A stretch of 33,504 nucleotides of DNA from Actinomycetota bacterium (GTDB lineage Bacteria > Actinomycetota > Thermoleophilia > Solirubrobacterales > 70-9), in NCBI GenBank assembly GCA_018268575.1, contig JAFDWF010000204.1, forward strand, positions 1-33,504, in the 5' to 3' direction. The position numbers and the translations under genes were made by a program. Shown here piece by piece: positions 16,532-24,325 of the stretch (within the stretch, counting starts at the first letter, position 1; each line of letters opens with the position of its first letter). The notes below the pieces were generated by a model. That model was not told where the DNA came from, did no database searches, and was given only the letters and a program-made list of their open reading frames with translations.

Positions 16532-17797
16532 ATGGCCATAGCGACCAGATCGATCGCCGAGAGCTGCATCGCCGCCAAGCGCGCGGCACGGACGCTGGGG
16601 CGAGCGCCGACCGCCGCCAAGGACGCGGCGCTGGCGGCGACCGCGCGGCTGCTCGACGAGCGGGCCGAGGCGATCCTCGAGGCGAACGCCGCCGATCTTG
16701 CCGACGAGCGCGCCGCCGGGCTGACCGACGCGCTGCGCGACCGGCTGACGCTGACCCCGGCGCGGGTCGCGGCGATGGCCGAGGGCGTGCGCGTCGTCGC
16801 CGCGCTCGACGATCCGGTGGGGGAGGAGCTCGACCACCGCACGATGGCAAGCGGCATCGACCTGCGCAAGGTCCGCGTGCCGCTCGGCGTGGTCGGGGTG
16901 ATCTACGAGGCGCGCCCGAACGTGACCGTCGATTGCGCGGCGCTGACGATCAAGAGCGGCAACGCGATCGTGCTGCGCGGCTCCAGCTACGCCCAGCGCT
17001 CGAACGCGGCGCTGGCGGCGCTCGTGCGCGAGGCGCTCGCCGAGGCGGGGCTGCCGGAGGACTCGGTGCTGCTGCTCGACGCGGGCGACCGCGACGGGCT
17101 GGCCGAGCTGGCGACCCAGGAGGGCGTCGTCGACCTCTTGATCCCGCGCGGCGGCGAGGGCCTCAAGGAGGCGGTCAAGGCGGTCGCCACGGTGCCGGTG
17201 ATGTACGCGGCGGCGGGCAACTGCCACGTCTACGTCCACGCCGCGGCCGACCCGGAGATGGCGAAGGCGATCGTCGTCAACGCCAAGGTGCAGCGCCCCG
17301 GCGTCTGCAACGCGGGCGAGAAGCTGCTGCTCGACGCCGCGATCGCGGCGAGCCTCGGTCCCGAGATCCTCGCGGCGCTGGCCGCCGAGGGGGTCGAGCT
17401 GCTCGGCGACGAGCGCGCCCGGGCGTTGGGCGGCGAGGTCGAGGTCGGTGTCGCCGGCGAGGAAGACTGGGACACCGAGTACCTGGCGCTGAAGATGGCG
17501 GTCGCCGTCGTCGACTCGGTCGAGGACGCGATCGACCACATCAACGCCCACGGGACCGGCCACTCGGAGGCGATCGTCACCGGCGACGGCGAGGCTGCCG
17601 ACGCCTTCGTTGCCGGCGTCGACGCGGCCGCCGTCTACGTCAACGCCTCGACCCGTTTCACCGACGGATTCGAGTACGGGATGGGCGCCGAGATCGGCAA
17701 CTCGACCCAGAAGCTGCACGCGCGCGGCCCGATCGGGATGCGCGAGCTGACCACGACGAAGTACGTCGGCCGCGGCAGCGGCCAAGTGCGTGGCTGA
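16532..17797 (+). CDS. proA: Gamma-glutamyl phosphate reductase
   Basis: NADPH-dependent reduction of glutamyl-5-phosphate to the semialdehyde, the second step of proline synthesis; it works with ProB to pass on the unstable phosphate. The 421 residues are of family length. The GVIYEARPNVTVDCAALTIKSGN region and the catalytic cysteine C259 in RPGVCNAGE are intact, as is the terminal GMRELTTTKYV. The stop overlaps the nadD GTG start by eight bases. Confidence 0.97.
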   Translation: MAIATRSIAESCIAAKRAARTLGRAPTAAKDAALAATARLLDERAEAILEANAADLADERAAGLTDALRDRLTLTPARVAAMAEGVRVVAALDDPVGEELDHRTMASGIDLRKVRVPLGVVGVIYEARPNVTVDCAALTIKSGNAIVLRGSSYAQRSNAALAALVREALAEAGLPEDSVLLLDAGDRDGLAELATQEGVVDLLIPRGGEGLKEAVKAVATVPVMYAAAGNCHVYVHAAADPEMAKAIVVNAKVQRPGVCNAGEKLLLDAAIAASLGPEILAALAAEGVELLGDERARALGGEVEVGVAGEEDWDTEYLALKMAVAVVDSVEDAIDHINAHGTGHSEAIVTGDGEAADAFVAGVDAAAVYVNASTRFTDGFEYGMGAEIGNSTQKLHARGPIGMRELTTTKYVGRGSGQVRG

Positions 17798-18404
17798 CGA
17801 GCGTCCCGGCAGCGGCATCGGGGTTCTCGGGTCGGCTTTCAACCCGCCCCACCTCGGCCACCTGGCGCTCGCCCAGGAGGCGCTCTGGCAGCTCGGCCTG
17901 GCCGAGGTCATCCTCGTCCCGACCGGGGTCGCGCCGCACAAGCGGATCGCCGACGATCCGGGCAAGGAGCTGCGGGTGACGATGACGCGACTCGCCGCCG
18001 CCGACGATTCGCGCTTCTCCGTCTCGGCGCTGGAGGTCGAACGCGAAGGGCCGTCCTACACGTATGAGACCTTGGAGCTGCTTGCTGAGGAACGAGGCGA
18101 AAGTGATCTTGTTTTCGTGATGGGGGCCGACGCCGCCGTCGGACTCGAGAGCTGGCGTGAGCCCGAGCGGGTGGTCGGGCTGGCGCGGCTCGCGGTGGCG
18201 CGCAGGTCCGGCATCTCCGATGCCGACGTGGCCGCCGTGATGCGCAGCCTGGGCGCCGAGGGGCGGGCGACGATGCTCGAGATGCCCCAGTTCGGCGTCT
18301 CTTCCTCAGCAGTGCGCGAGCGCGCCGCAGCCGGCCGACCGCTCCGTTACCTGGTGCCCGAGCCGGTCGCGCGATTCATCGAGGAGAAGGGGATCTACGC
18401 TTGA
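17790..18404 (+). CDS. nadD: Nicotinate-nucleotide adenylyltransferase
   Basis: Converts nicotinate mononucleotide and ATP to deamido-NAD in NAD synthesis. The 204 residues start at GTG 17790, inside the end of proA. The nucleotidyltransferase signature is GSAFNPPHLGH with the HxGH motif at H21-H24. VPTGVAPHKR follows, and a C-terminal SSSAVRER corresponds to the ISSTxIR motif. The order proBA-nadD-rsfS is typical of Actinobacteria and Firmicutes. Confidence 0.96.
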   Translation: MADERPGSGIGVLGSAFNPPHLGHLALAQEALWQLGLAEVILVPTGVAPHKRIADDPGKELRVTMTRLAAADDSRFSVSALEVEREGPSYTYETLELLAEERGESDLVFVMGADAAVGLESWREPERVVGLARLAVARRSGISDADVAAVMRSLGAEGRATMLEMPQFGVSSSAVRERAAAGRPLRYLVPEPVARFIEEKGIYA

Positions 18405-18793
18405 ATCCGATGCAGTCCGAGAACCTGGCACGGCGGCTCGCCGAGCTCGCCGATTCGAAAAAAGCAGAGGACATCGTCGTGCTCGACATGCGCGGCCTGG
18501 TCGCCTACACCGATTTCCTGACGATCTGCACGGCGCGCAACGAGCGCCAGGCGCGGGCGATCGTCGACGAGGTGCGGGTGCGGGTGAAGAAGGAGTCGGC
18601 GCTGCTGCCCGGCGGGGTCGACGGCGGCGGCGAAGCGGGGTGGACGATCCTCGACTACCTCGACGTGGTCCTGCACGTCTTCACGCCGGAAGCGCGCGAC
18701 CGCTACCAGCTCGACGATCTGTGGCACGAGGCGCCGCGCCTGGAGCTCGACTTCGAGGCTCCCGAAGCGCCCTCCGCCGCGGCCGGCGCTTAA
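18401..18793 (+). CDS. rsfS: Ribosome silencing factor RsfS
   Basis: Binds L14 of the 50S subunit and blocks subunit joining when nutrients are scarce. The 130 residues show the family core KKAEDIVVLDMRGLVAYTDFLTICTARNERQARAI and WTILDYLDVVLHVFTPEARDRYQLDDLW. Two starts compete: TTG 18401, overlapping the nadD stop, with GAGGAGAAGGGG eight bases upstream, and ATG 18410 with poorer spacing. TTG is preferred. The C-terminal 20 residues are Ala/Glu/Pro-rich. Confidence 0.95.
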   Translation: MNPMQSENLARRLAELADSKKAEDIVVLDMRGLVAYTDFLTICTARNERQARAIVDEVRVRVKKESALLPGGVDGGGEAGWTILDYLDVVLHVFTPEARDRYQLDDLWHEAPRLELDFEAPEAPSAAAGA

Positions 18794-18819
18794 CGCTCCG
18801 ACAAAGTTCTGTCCGAGCG
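18794..18819 (+). terminator. Hairpin directly after rsfS
   Basis: CGCTCCGACA (18794-18803) pairs with TGTCCGAGCG (18810-18819) around a 6-base loop with one internal mismatch, immediately after the rsfS stop. No T-run follows, so it is a weak candidate for a transcript end or an mRNA 3' stabiliser. Confidence 0.4.
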
Positions 18820-18864
18820 CGGCTCTACGGTCGCGCCAATGATGACCTTGAGGTCGGCGCGCTC

Positions 18865-19743
18865 ATGACCAGCTTCAGGTTGGCGCTGTTCGGCTATCGG
18901 CGCATCGAAGTGGACCAGGCCGTGGCCGCCCGCGATTCTCGCATCGCCGGGCTCGAACAGCACTCCGCCGCCCTCACCGAGCACAACGCCACCCTGGAAT
19001 CGCAGAGCCTGATCCAGGCGCGCGCGATCGCCTCGCACGAGGCCGACGTCTCCTCGCTCTCGGGGATGGTGATCGAGCGCGAGCGGACGATCCGCGATCT
19101 GACCGAGCGGCTGGAGGAGGCGAACGCCTGCCACGACCGCAGTATCGCCTCGCTCGACGCGGTCTCGGCGCGGCTCGAGGAACTGCAGGCACAGGCGCGC
19201 GGACAGGCGACTCGGATCCGGATGAAAGCGCTGCGTGAGGCGGTCGAGGTCGGCCGACGGGCGCAGGACCTGGCCGAGGCCGAGGCCGCCGCCTCCGCGT
19301 CCGAGGTCGGCGCCGAGGAGGCGGAGCTGGAGGCGCCCGCGAGCGACATCGCCGCCGATGTCGCCGAGGTCGAGGAGGCCGCCGCCGCGGCCGCGCCCCA
19401 GCACACCGCCAACGGCTCGACCAACGGCAACGGCCACCAGGTCGAGGCCTCCTGGGAGCCCGGTCTCTACGCGGGCAAGGTCCGCCTCGAGATCGGTCCG
19501 CTCGGCGACTTCTCCCAGCTGGTCGGCTTCGAGGACTCGATCGGCCGCCTCGGCGCCACCGACATCCTGGTCGAACGCTTCTCCGAGGGTCGCGCGACCT
19601 TCTCGATGCGGCTTGACCAGCCGGTCGACCTGCTGCGCGAGCTGGAGTCCCTCTCCGCCCTCGACTTCAAGGTCCGCCACACCGCGCCCGACAACCTGAT
19701 CCTCGACGTCGACGAGGACGGGCCCGAGCGCCACGCCGCGTAG
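18865..19743 (+). CDS. DivIVA-like coiled-coil protein with C-terminal alpha/beta domain
   Basis: A 292-residue protein from ATG 18865; the frame is open further upstream but crosses rsfS. The N-terminus MTSFRLALFGYRRIEVDQAV resembles the membrane-binding start of DivIVA/GpsB proteins (hydrophobic residues then GY-x-x-x-EVD). A long coiled coil follows at about 22-125, then an acidic Ala/Glu-rich linker and an Asn/Gly linker at about 180-195. The C-terminal domain of about 85 residues begins GKVRLEIGPLGDFSQL and ends LILDVD. Its strand/helix alternation suggests a small alpha/beta fold such as a ligand or protein-binding module. I do not recognise a named family. A polar scaffold or shape-related role is inference from the N-terminus alone. 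Confidence 0.75.
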   Translation: MTSFRLALFGYRRIEVDQAVAARDSRIAGLEQHSAALTEHNATLESQSLIQARAIASHEADVSSLSGMVIERERTIRDLTERLEEANACHDRSIASLDAVSARLEELQAQARGQATRIRMKALREAVEVGRRAQDLAEAEAAASASEVGAEEAELEAPASDIAADVAEVEEAAAAAAPQHTANGSTNGNGHQVEASWEPGLYAGKVRLEIGPLGDFSQLVGFEDSIGRLGATDILVERFSEGRATFSMRLDQPVDLLRELESLSALDFKVRHTAPDNLILDVDEDGPERHAA

Positions 19744-19822
19744 CCGTACCTCGCGCCAAGAAGATTTTCACTTTCGGCACTGAATCCTTAGGTTGGGCCG
19801 TTGACTTCGGCTCGGTGAGCAC

Positions 19823-19836
19823 CGAACATATGTTCG
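19823..19836 (+). promoter_or_regulatory. Perfect LexA/SOS-type operator
   Basis: CGAACATATGTTCG is a perfect 14-bp palindrome that fits the Gram-positive/actinobacterial LexA box CGAAC-N4-GTTCG exactly. It ends one base before the ATG of the endonuclease-like gene. A TTGACT element (19801-19806) lies upstream, and TATGTT inside the palindrome could serve as the -10, though the spacing is long. There is no ribosome-binding site between operator and ATG, so a leaderless transcript is likely. Confidence 0.7.
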
Positions 19837-19837
19837 T

Positions 19838-20497
19838 ATGGAGGATCCGAACCACAAGGGGAACGTCGCCGAGCTGGCGATCGCGGCGGAAGCCGCTCGG
19901 CTGGGACTCTCGGTACTCAAGCCGCTGACCGAGCACGAGCGTTATGACCTTGTGCTGGGCATCGGCGGACGCTTGTTACGGGTGCAGTGCAAGTGGGCTT
20001 CGCGGCGCGGCGAGGTCGTCAAGGTCCACCTGGCCTCGTCGTACCACTCACCCACTCGCGGCTACGTCAGAACGACCTACGGTGCCGACGAGGTCGATGT
20101 CATCGCAGCCTATTGCCACGACCTCGACAAGTGCTACCTGCTGCCGATCGCGGATTTCGCCGGTATGAATGCAGCCCACCTCCGGATCGGGCGAGCGAGA
20201 AACAACCAGCGCGCGTCGCTAAACTGGGCGGCCGCTTACGAGTTTCCCGGGGCTGTAGCTCAGCTGGAAGAGCGCCGCCATGGCATGGCGGAGGTCAGGG
20301 GTTCGAGCCCCCTCAGCTCCACTGTAGAAAGCGCGATGCCGGAAGCGGTCGGCATGGATTGCTTCTATGCTCGCCTCGCACATCACGTCCGCACGGCCGA
20401 GGCCGGCGGGGAGGTGGTCGTGACCAGGAGGGGCAGGCCTGTCGCGCGACTCGTCCCCTATGACCTCAACCTCGCTGTCGCTGGTGCCGATGCATGA
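19838..20497 (+). CDS. PD-(D/E)XK endonuclease-like protein, ORF continuing through tRNA-Ala
   Basis: Residues 1-135 resemble stand-alone PD-(D/E)XK homing/group-I-intron-type endonucleases: KGNVAELAIAAEAARLGLSV, then RYDLVLGIGG with the catalytic Asp, then RLLRVQCKWAS with the Q-C-K of the metal site, and RNNQRASLNWA. The N-terminal ATG fits the family. The frame has no stop at the expected end near residue 137. It continues through the whole tRNA-Ala gene (PGAVAQLEERRHGMAEVRGS) and into a Phd-like tail, ending at 20497. Protein made past about residue 137 may be meaningless, or the overlap may be the way the selfish gene attaches to a tRNA. Expression is probably SOS-controlled by the adjacent box. 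Confidence 0.7.
   Translation: MEDPNHKGNVAELAIAAEAARLGLSVLKPLTEHERYDLVLGIGGRLLRVQCKWASRRGEVVKVHLASSYHSPTRGYVRTTYGADEVDVIAAYCHDLDKCYLLPIADFAGMNAAHLRIGRARNNQRASLNWAAAYEFPGAVAQLEERRHGMAEVRGSSPLSSTVESAMPEAVGMDCFYARLAHHVRTAEAGGEVVVTRRGRPVARLVPYDLNLAVAGADA
20249..20321 (+). tRNA. tRNA-Ala, anticodon GGC
   Basis: 73 bases fold as a complete cloverleaf. The acceptor GGGGCTG pairs with CAGCTCC (one G-U). The D stem is GCTC/GAGC. The anticodon stem CCGCC/GGCGG has loop ATGGCAT, giving anticodon GGC (reads GCC/GCU Ala codons). The T arm is AGGGG/CCCCT with TTCGAGC. The discriminator is A and CCA is not encoded. There is no intron. The gene lies entirely inside the open frame of the endonuclease-like ORF, so its promoter must lie in that coding sequence or upstream of it. 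Confidence 0.95.
20336..20497 (+). pseudogene. Phd/YefM antitoxin-like remnant
   Basis: In the same frame as the upstream ORF, from ATG 20336, the peptide contains ARLAHHVRTAEAGGEVVVTR followed by RGRPVARLVP. This is the hallmark DNA-binding/dimer region of Phd-family antitoxins. The usual first beta-strand (VSATEFR type) is degraded to MDCFY, only about 53 residues exist, and no PIN or Doc toxin follows; the next gene starts three bases later. It is probably an orphan remnant of a toxin-antitoxin pair, though translation as a short protein remains possible. Confidence 0.5.
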
Positions 20498-20500
20498 CCG

Positions 20501-21256
20501 ATGCGCGCCGCCGAACCGAACGTCTTCTCCCACGGGATGGAGGACACGCGGGAGACGCTCGCCGGGTGGCGGGCGACGAACTGGCGCGTGCTGCGCGGCT
20601 GGCTTGCGCTCAGCTTCGCGATCGGGCTGACGCTGCTCGCCGCGGTCTGGATCACCTCCGGCCTCCTGCCCTACGACGTCACGCCGATCCGACTCCCTGG
20701 ATTGACCTCGCCGTCGCAGCCCTCCGACCTGCTGCCGATCCTCTACCGCAACGGCCTCGTCCTCGCCCTCCACGCGACCGCCTGCATCGCCGGGTTCATC
20801 GCCGGCGCCTCGATGCCGTTGGCAGCCGAGCAGCGGACCGGGCTCTCGCGCTGGATCCACGTCAAGGCGGGCGAGCTGGCGATCCTCTTCGTCTGCGCGG
20901 TGACGCTCTTCTCGCTGATGACGCAGGCGCTGTACCTCGGGCTGCAAGGGGCGACGCTCTCCTTCCAGCTCCACATCAGCCGCCTCGAGCTGATCCTCAG
21001 CGTGCTCCCGCACGCCCTGATCGAGCTGACGGCGCTGTTCCTGCCGCTCGCCGCCTGGCTGATCGCCAGCCGCCGCGGTCAGTGGAACCAGCTGCTCGCC
21101 GCGACCGCCGTCACCGTCGCGATCGCGGTGCCGATGCTGCTCCTCGCGGCGACGATCGAGGTCTACGTCTGGCCCCACATCCTGCGCTCGCTCTCCTCCT
21201 ACCACTACTCGCTGCAGGAATGGACGGTGGAAACCGTGTCGCCGTCGGGCCGATAG
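20501..21256 (+). CDS. SpoIIM/DUF95-like integral membrane protein
   Basis: A 251-residue protein starting at ATG 20501 with about five to six membrane helices (first at about 34-55). The pattern of a charged N-terminus, an ILYRNGLVLAL motif, and a late PHALIELTALFLPLAAWLIA segment matches the stage II sporulation protein M-like family (NG-x-x-x near the middle, PHG/A-x-x-E-L-x-A late). Such proteins are widespread in non-sporulating bacteria and their role is unclear; an engulfment role is not implied. Family membership is moderately sure. Confidence 0.65.
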   Translation: MRAAEPNVFSHGMEDTRETLAGWRATNWRVLRGWLALSFAIGLTLLAAVWITSGLLPYDVTPIRLPGLTSPSQPSDLLPILYRNGLVLALHATACIAGFIAGASMPLAAEQRTGLSRWIHVKAGELAILFVCAVTLFSLMTQALYLGLQGATLSFQLHISRLELILSVLPHALIELTALFLPLAAWLIASRRGQWNQLLAATAVTVAIAVPMLLLAATIEVYVWPHILRSLSSYHYSLQEWTVETVSPSGR

Positions 21257-21299
21257 CGCGCCGCCGCGGGGGGCGTCGCCCTCATAAGATCGGCCGCTC

Positions 21300-23789
21300 A
21301 TGAGCGGTTACGAGCCAAGGGCGATCGAGGGCAAGTGGCAGTCGGTGTGGGCCGAGGAGCGCACCTGGGAGGTGCCGAACCCGGGGCAGCCCGGCTTCGA
21401 CGAGCGCAAGCCGAAGGCCTACGTCTGCGAGATGCTCCCCTACCCGTCGGGCGAGCCCCACGTCGGCCACCTCAAGTGCTACGCGGTGGGCGATGCGATC
21501 GCCCACTTCCGCCGCCGCCAGGGCTTCCAGGTGGTGCACCCGATGGGCTACGACGCCTTCGGCCTGCCCGCCGAGAACAACGCGATCAAGACCGGCGAAC
21601 CGCCGCGGGTGGCGACCGAGCGCTCGATCGAGTCTTTCCGCCAACAGTTCCGCTCCTGGGGGATCTCGATCGACTGGTCGCGGGAGCTCGCCACCCACCA
21701 GCCCGATTACTACCGCTGGACCCAGTGGATCTTCCTGCAGCTCTACCAGCGCGGGCTCGCCTACCGGACCGAGGCGCCGGTCCAGTGGTGCCCGAAAGAC
21801 GCGACGGTGCTGGCCAACGAGCAGGTGGTCGACGGGCGCTGCGAGCGCTGCGGCACCGAGGTGATCCAGCGCAACCTCGAGCAGTGGTTCTTCAAGATCA
21901 CCGATTACGCCGACCGGTTGCTGGCCGATTTCGCCGCGCTCGAGTCCTGGCCTGAGCACGTGATCACGATGCAGCGCAACTGGATCGGCCGCTCCGAGGG
22001 CGCCGAAGTGACCTTCCGGAACAACGAAGTCGACCTCGACTTCCCCGTCTTCACCACCCGTCCGGACACCCTCTTCGGGGCGACGTTCTTCGTCCTCGCG
22101 CCGGAGCACCCACAGCTGGAGAAGCTGGTCGCGGGAACCGAGGCGGAGGCGGCGGTGCGCGAGTACGTCGATCGGGTTGGCCGCGAGTCGGCCGAGGAAC
22201 GCGGGGCGGAGGACCGGGAGAAGACCGGCGTGCCGCTCGGGCGGACCGTCGTCAACCCGGTCAACGGCGAGGAGATTCCGATGTTCGTCGCCGATTACGT
22301 GCTGATGGAGTACGGGACCGGCGCGATCATGGCGGTCCCCGGCCACGATTCGCGCGACTACGACTTCGCCAAGGCGTTCGGCCTGCCGGTCAAGCGGGTG
22401 ATCGAGGGGACCGACCCCGAGGCCCCCGGAGACGCCGACGGACTGCCGTTCACCGGCGACGGGCCGATGGTCAACTCGGGGCGCTTCGACGGCCAGGGGA
22501 ATCGCGACGCCTACGCGGCGATGGTCGAGTGGCTGGGCGAGGAAGGGCGCGGCAAGACCGCGGTCAACTACCGGCTGCGCGACTGGCTGCTCTCGCGGCA
22601 GCGCTACTGGGGAGCGCCGATCCCGATCGTCTACTGCGACGAGTGCGGGATCGTGCCGGTCCCCGACGACCAGCTGCCGGTGGAGCTGCCGGAGATCGAG
22701 GACTACGCGCCGCACGGGCAGAGCCCGCTGGCGGCGGCCACGGACTGGGTGCGGACGACGTGCCCACGGTGCGGCGGCGCCGCACGCCGCGAGACCGACA
22801 CGATGGACACCTTCGTCGACTCCTCCTGGTACTACATCCGTTATCTCGACCCGCGCAACGAGGGGGCCGCCTGGGACCGCGCCGCGGCCGCCCACTGGAT
22901 GCCGGTCGACCAGTACATCGGCGGGGTCGAGCACGCGATCCTCCACCTGATGTACGCGCGGTTCGTGACCAAGGCGCTGGCGGACCTCGGCCATCTCGAC
23001 GTGCAGGAGCCGTTCGCCAACCTCTTCGCGCAGGGGATGATCACCCGCGACGGGGCGAAGATGTCGAAGTCGCGCGGGAACACGGTCAGCCCGGCCGAGT
23101 ACGTGGAGCGCTACGGCGCCGACACCGCCCGCACCTACGTCTGCTTCATGGGACCGCCGGAGCGCGGTGGCGACTGGACCGACGAGGGCGTGGAGGGCGT
23201 CAACCGCTTTCTCTCGCGCCTGTGGCGCCTCTGCGACGAGGTTGCGGAGCGGACCGGGGCCGGCGAGGTGCCGACGGATGTCGAAGGCGAGGCACGGGCG
23301 CTCCTCGCCAAGGCCCACTGGGCGATCGACAAGGCGACCAAGGACTTCGAGCGCGGCTTCCAGTTCAACACCGTGATCGCCGCGGTGATGGAGCTGGTCA
23401 ACGACTGCTACCGACTGAAGGACGCCATCTACGGTGATCCGGAGCGCGAGGGCGTCCTTCGCCATGCGGTCGTCGTCGCGGCCGAACTGATCTTCCCCTT
23501 CGCTCCGCATCTCGCCAGCGAGGTCGTCGAGCGGCTGGACCGCGCGAGGGTCTGGGAGCGTCCCTGGCCGGTCGCCGACCCGGTCCTGCTCGAAAGCGAC
23601 ACAGTGACGCTCGTCGTCCAGGTCAACGGCAAGGTGCGCGCGCGGATCGAGGCGCCCGCGGAGGCGCCGCAGGAGGACCTCCTGGCCCTCGCCAAGGCCA
23701 ACGAGAACGTGACGAAATACCTCGACGGCAGCGAGATCGTCAAGGAGATCGTCGTCCCCGGCAAGCTCGTCAACCTGGTCGTCAGATAG
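21300..23789 (+). CDS. leuS: Leucine--tRNA ligase
   Basis: Class Ia synthetase charging tRNA-Leu, with editing of mis-charged norvaline/isoleucine. The 829 residues include HVGH (54-57, the HIGH motif) and zinc-knuckle cysteines around CPKDATVLANEQVVDGRCERCG. The CP1 editing domain has the conserved TTRPDTLFGATF. Another cysteine pair is at CPRCGG, and KMSKS starts at about K587. The C-terminal region ends VQVNGKVRARI...VPGKLVNLVV. All catalytic motifs are intact. A large minus-strand open frame across the gene is a codon-bias shadow. Confidence 0.98.
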   Translation: MSGYEPRAIEGKWQSVWAEERTWEVPNPGQPGFDERKPKAYVCEMLPYPSGEPHVGHLKCYAVGDAIAHFRRRQGFQVVHPMGYDAFGLPAENNAIKTGEPPRVATERSIESFRQQFRSWGISIDWSRELATHQPDYYRWTQWIFLQLYQRGLAYRTEAPVQWCPKDATVLANEQVVDGRCERCGTEVIQRNLEQWFFKITDYADRLLADFAALESWPEHVITMQRNWIGRSEGAEVTFRNNEVDLDFPVFTTRPDTLFGATFFVLAPEHPQLEKLVAGTEAEAAVREYVDRVGRESAEERGAEDREKTGVPLGRTVVNPVNGEEIPMFVADYVLMEYGTGAIMAVPGHDSRDYDFAKAFGLPVKRVIEGTDPEAPGDADGLPFTGDGPMVNSGRFDGQGNRDAYAAMVEWLGEEGRGKTAVNYRLRDWLLSRQRYWGAPIPIVYCDECGIVPVPDDQLPVELPEIEDYAPHGQSPLAAATDWVRTTCPRCGGAARRETDTMDTFVDSSWYYIRYLDPRNEGAAWDRAAAAHWMPVDQYIGGVEHAILHLMYARFVTKALADLGHLDVQEPFANLFAQGMITRDGAKMSKSRGNTVSPAEYVERYGADTARTYVCFMGPPERGGDWTDEGVEGVNRFLSRLWRLCDEVAERTGAGEVPTDVEGEARALLAKAHWAIDKATKDFERGFQFNTVIAAVMELVNDCYRLKDAIYGDPEREGVLRHAVVVAAELIFPFAPHLASEVVERLDRARVWERPWPVADPVLLESDTVTLVVQVNGKVRARIEAPAEAPQEDLLALAKANENVTKYLDGSEIVKEIVVPGKLVNLVVR

Positions 23790-23806
23790 GCCAATTTCCG
23801 AATCGG

Positions 23807-23829
23807 CGCCCGCGGGGGCGTCTGGTTTT
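23807..23829 (+). terminator. Weak GC hairpin with T-tract after leuS
   Basis: CGCCC (23807-23811) pairs with GGGCG (23816-23820), followed by TCTGGTTTT. The stem is only 5 bp, so this is a tentative leuS terminator. Confidence 0.3.
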
Positions 23830-23843
23830 GGTAGAAGTGCGGC

Positions 23844-24242
23844 GTGCTCGTCAGGCGCCTCTCGGAAGCTCCCGTCGAGGAGTGGCATCGACTCCGCACC
23901 CACGTCCTCATGGACGCGGGCGAACTCGGGGCGCGACATCTGTCGGTGACCTGGCTCGTGCTGCCCGCCGGGGCGGAGCAGCAACTGCGCTCGCACGAAG
24001 AGGCCGAGCAGGCCTACGTGGTGGTGCGGGGCAGCGGCACGATGTCGGTGGCCGGGGATACGCAATCGGTTGCCGAGGGCGACCTCATCCTGGTTCCGCC
24101 CGCGACCGAGCACGCGATCCGCAACGACGGTGCCGAGGATTTCGCCTGCCTCTCGATCCAGTCGCCCCCGGTGGCGGCGGAAGAGCTCTACAGCGACCAG
24201 CTCGCCGAGGTCGCGGGCTACGACGACGAGGACGACTACTAA
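23844..24242 (+). CDS. Small cupin-domain protein
   Basis: A 132-residue protein starting at GTG 23844. The cupin core has motif 1 LRSHEEAEQAYVVVRGSGTM (partial metal ligands H and E) and motif 2 VAEGDLILVPPATEHAIRN with a conserved His. Only a His and two Glu positions of motif 1 are visible. Metal binding is likely, but the substrate is unknown. It carries an acidic C-terminal tail (DDEDDY). It stands alone between leuS and comEA. The reaction cannot be assigned; both enzymatic and sensor cupins have this size. Confidence 0.8.
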   Translation: MLVRRLSEAPVEEWHRLRTHVLMDAGELGARHLSVTWLVLPAGAEQQLRSHEEAEQAYVVVRGSGTMSVAGDTQSVAEGDLILVPPATEHAIRNDGAEDFACLSIQSPPVAAEELYSDQLAEVAGYDDEDDY

Positions 24243-24325
24243 CTCCGCACCCAGCGCCGCTTCGTTGACACATTTGTTGCGTTGCGCGCGCCACACGTGC
24301 GCTTTCGCCCGCCAGCCTGGCGGGC

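Noticed and set aside
20249..20321. Group I intron in tRNA-Ala
   Set aside because: The tRNA folds as an uninterrupted 73-base cloverleaf, so the nearby endonuclease-like gene is not intron-encoded here.
24265..24293. TTGACA as comEA promoter
   Set aside because: A perfect -35 string, but no acceptable -10 occurs 16-18 bases downstream, so no promoter is called.
21282..24296. 1004-codon minus-strand open frame across leuS
   Set aside because: It is antisense to an intact leuS with all motifs. Such long frames are common in very GC-rich DNA, and its translation is low-complexity and His/Arg/Asp-rich with no family.
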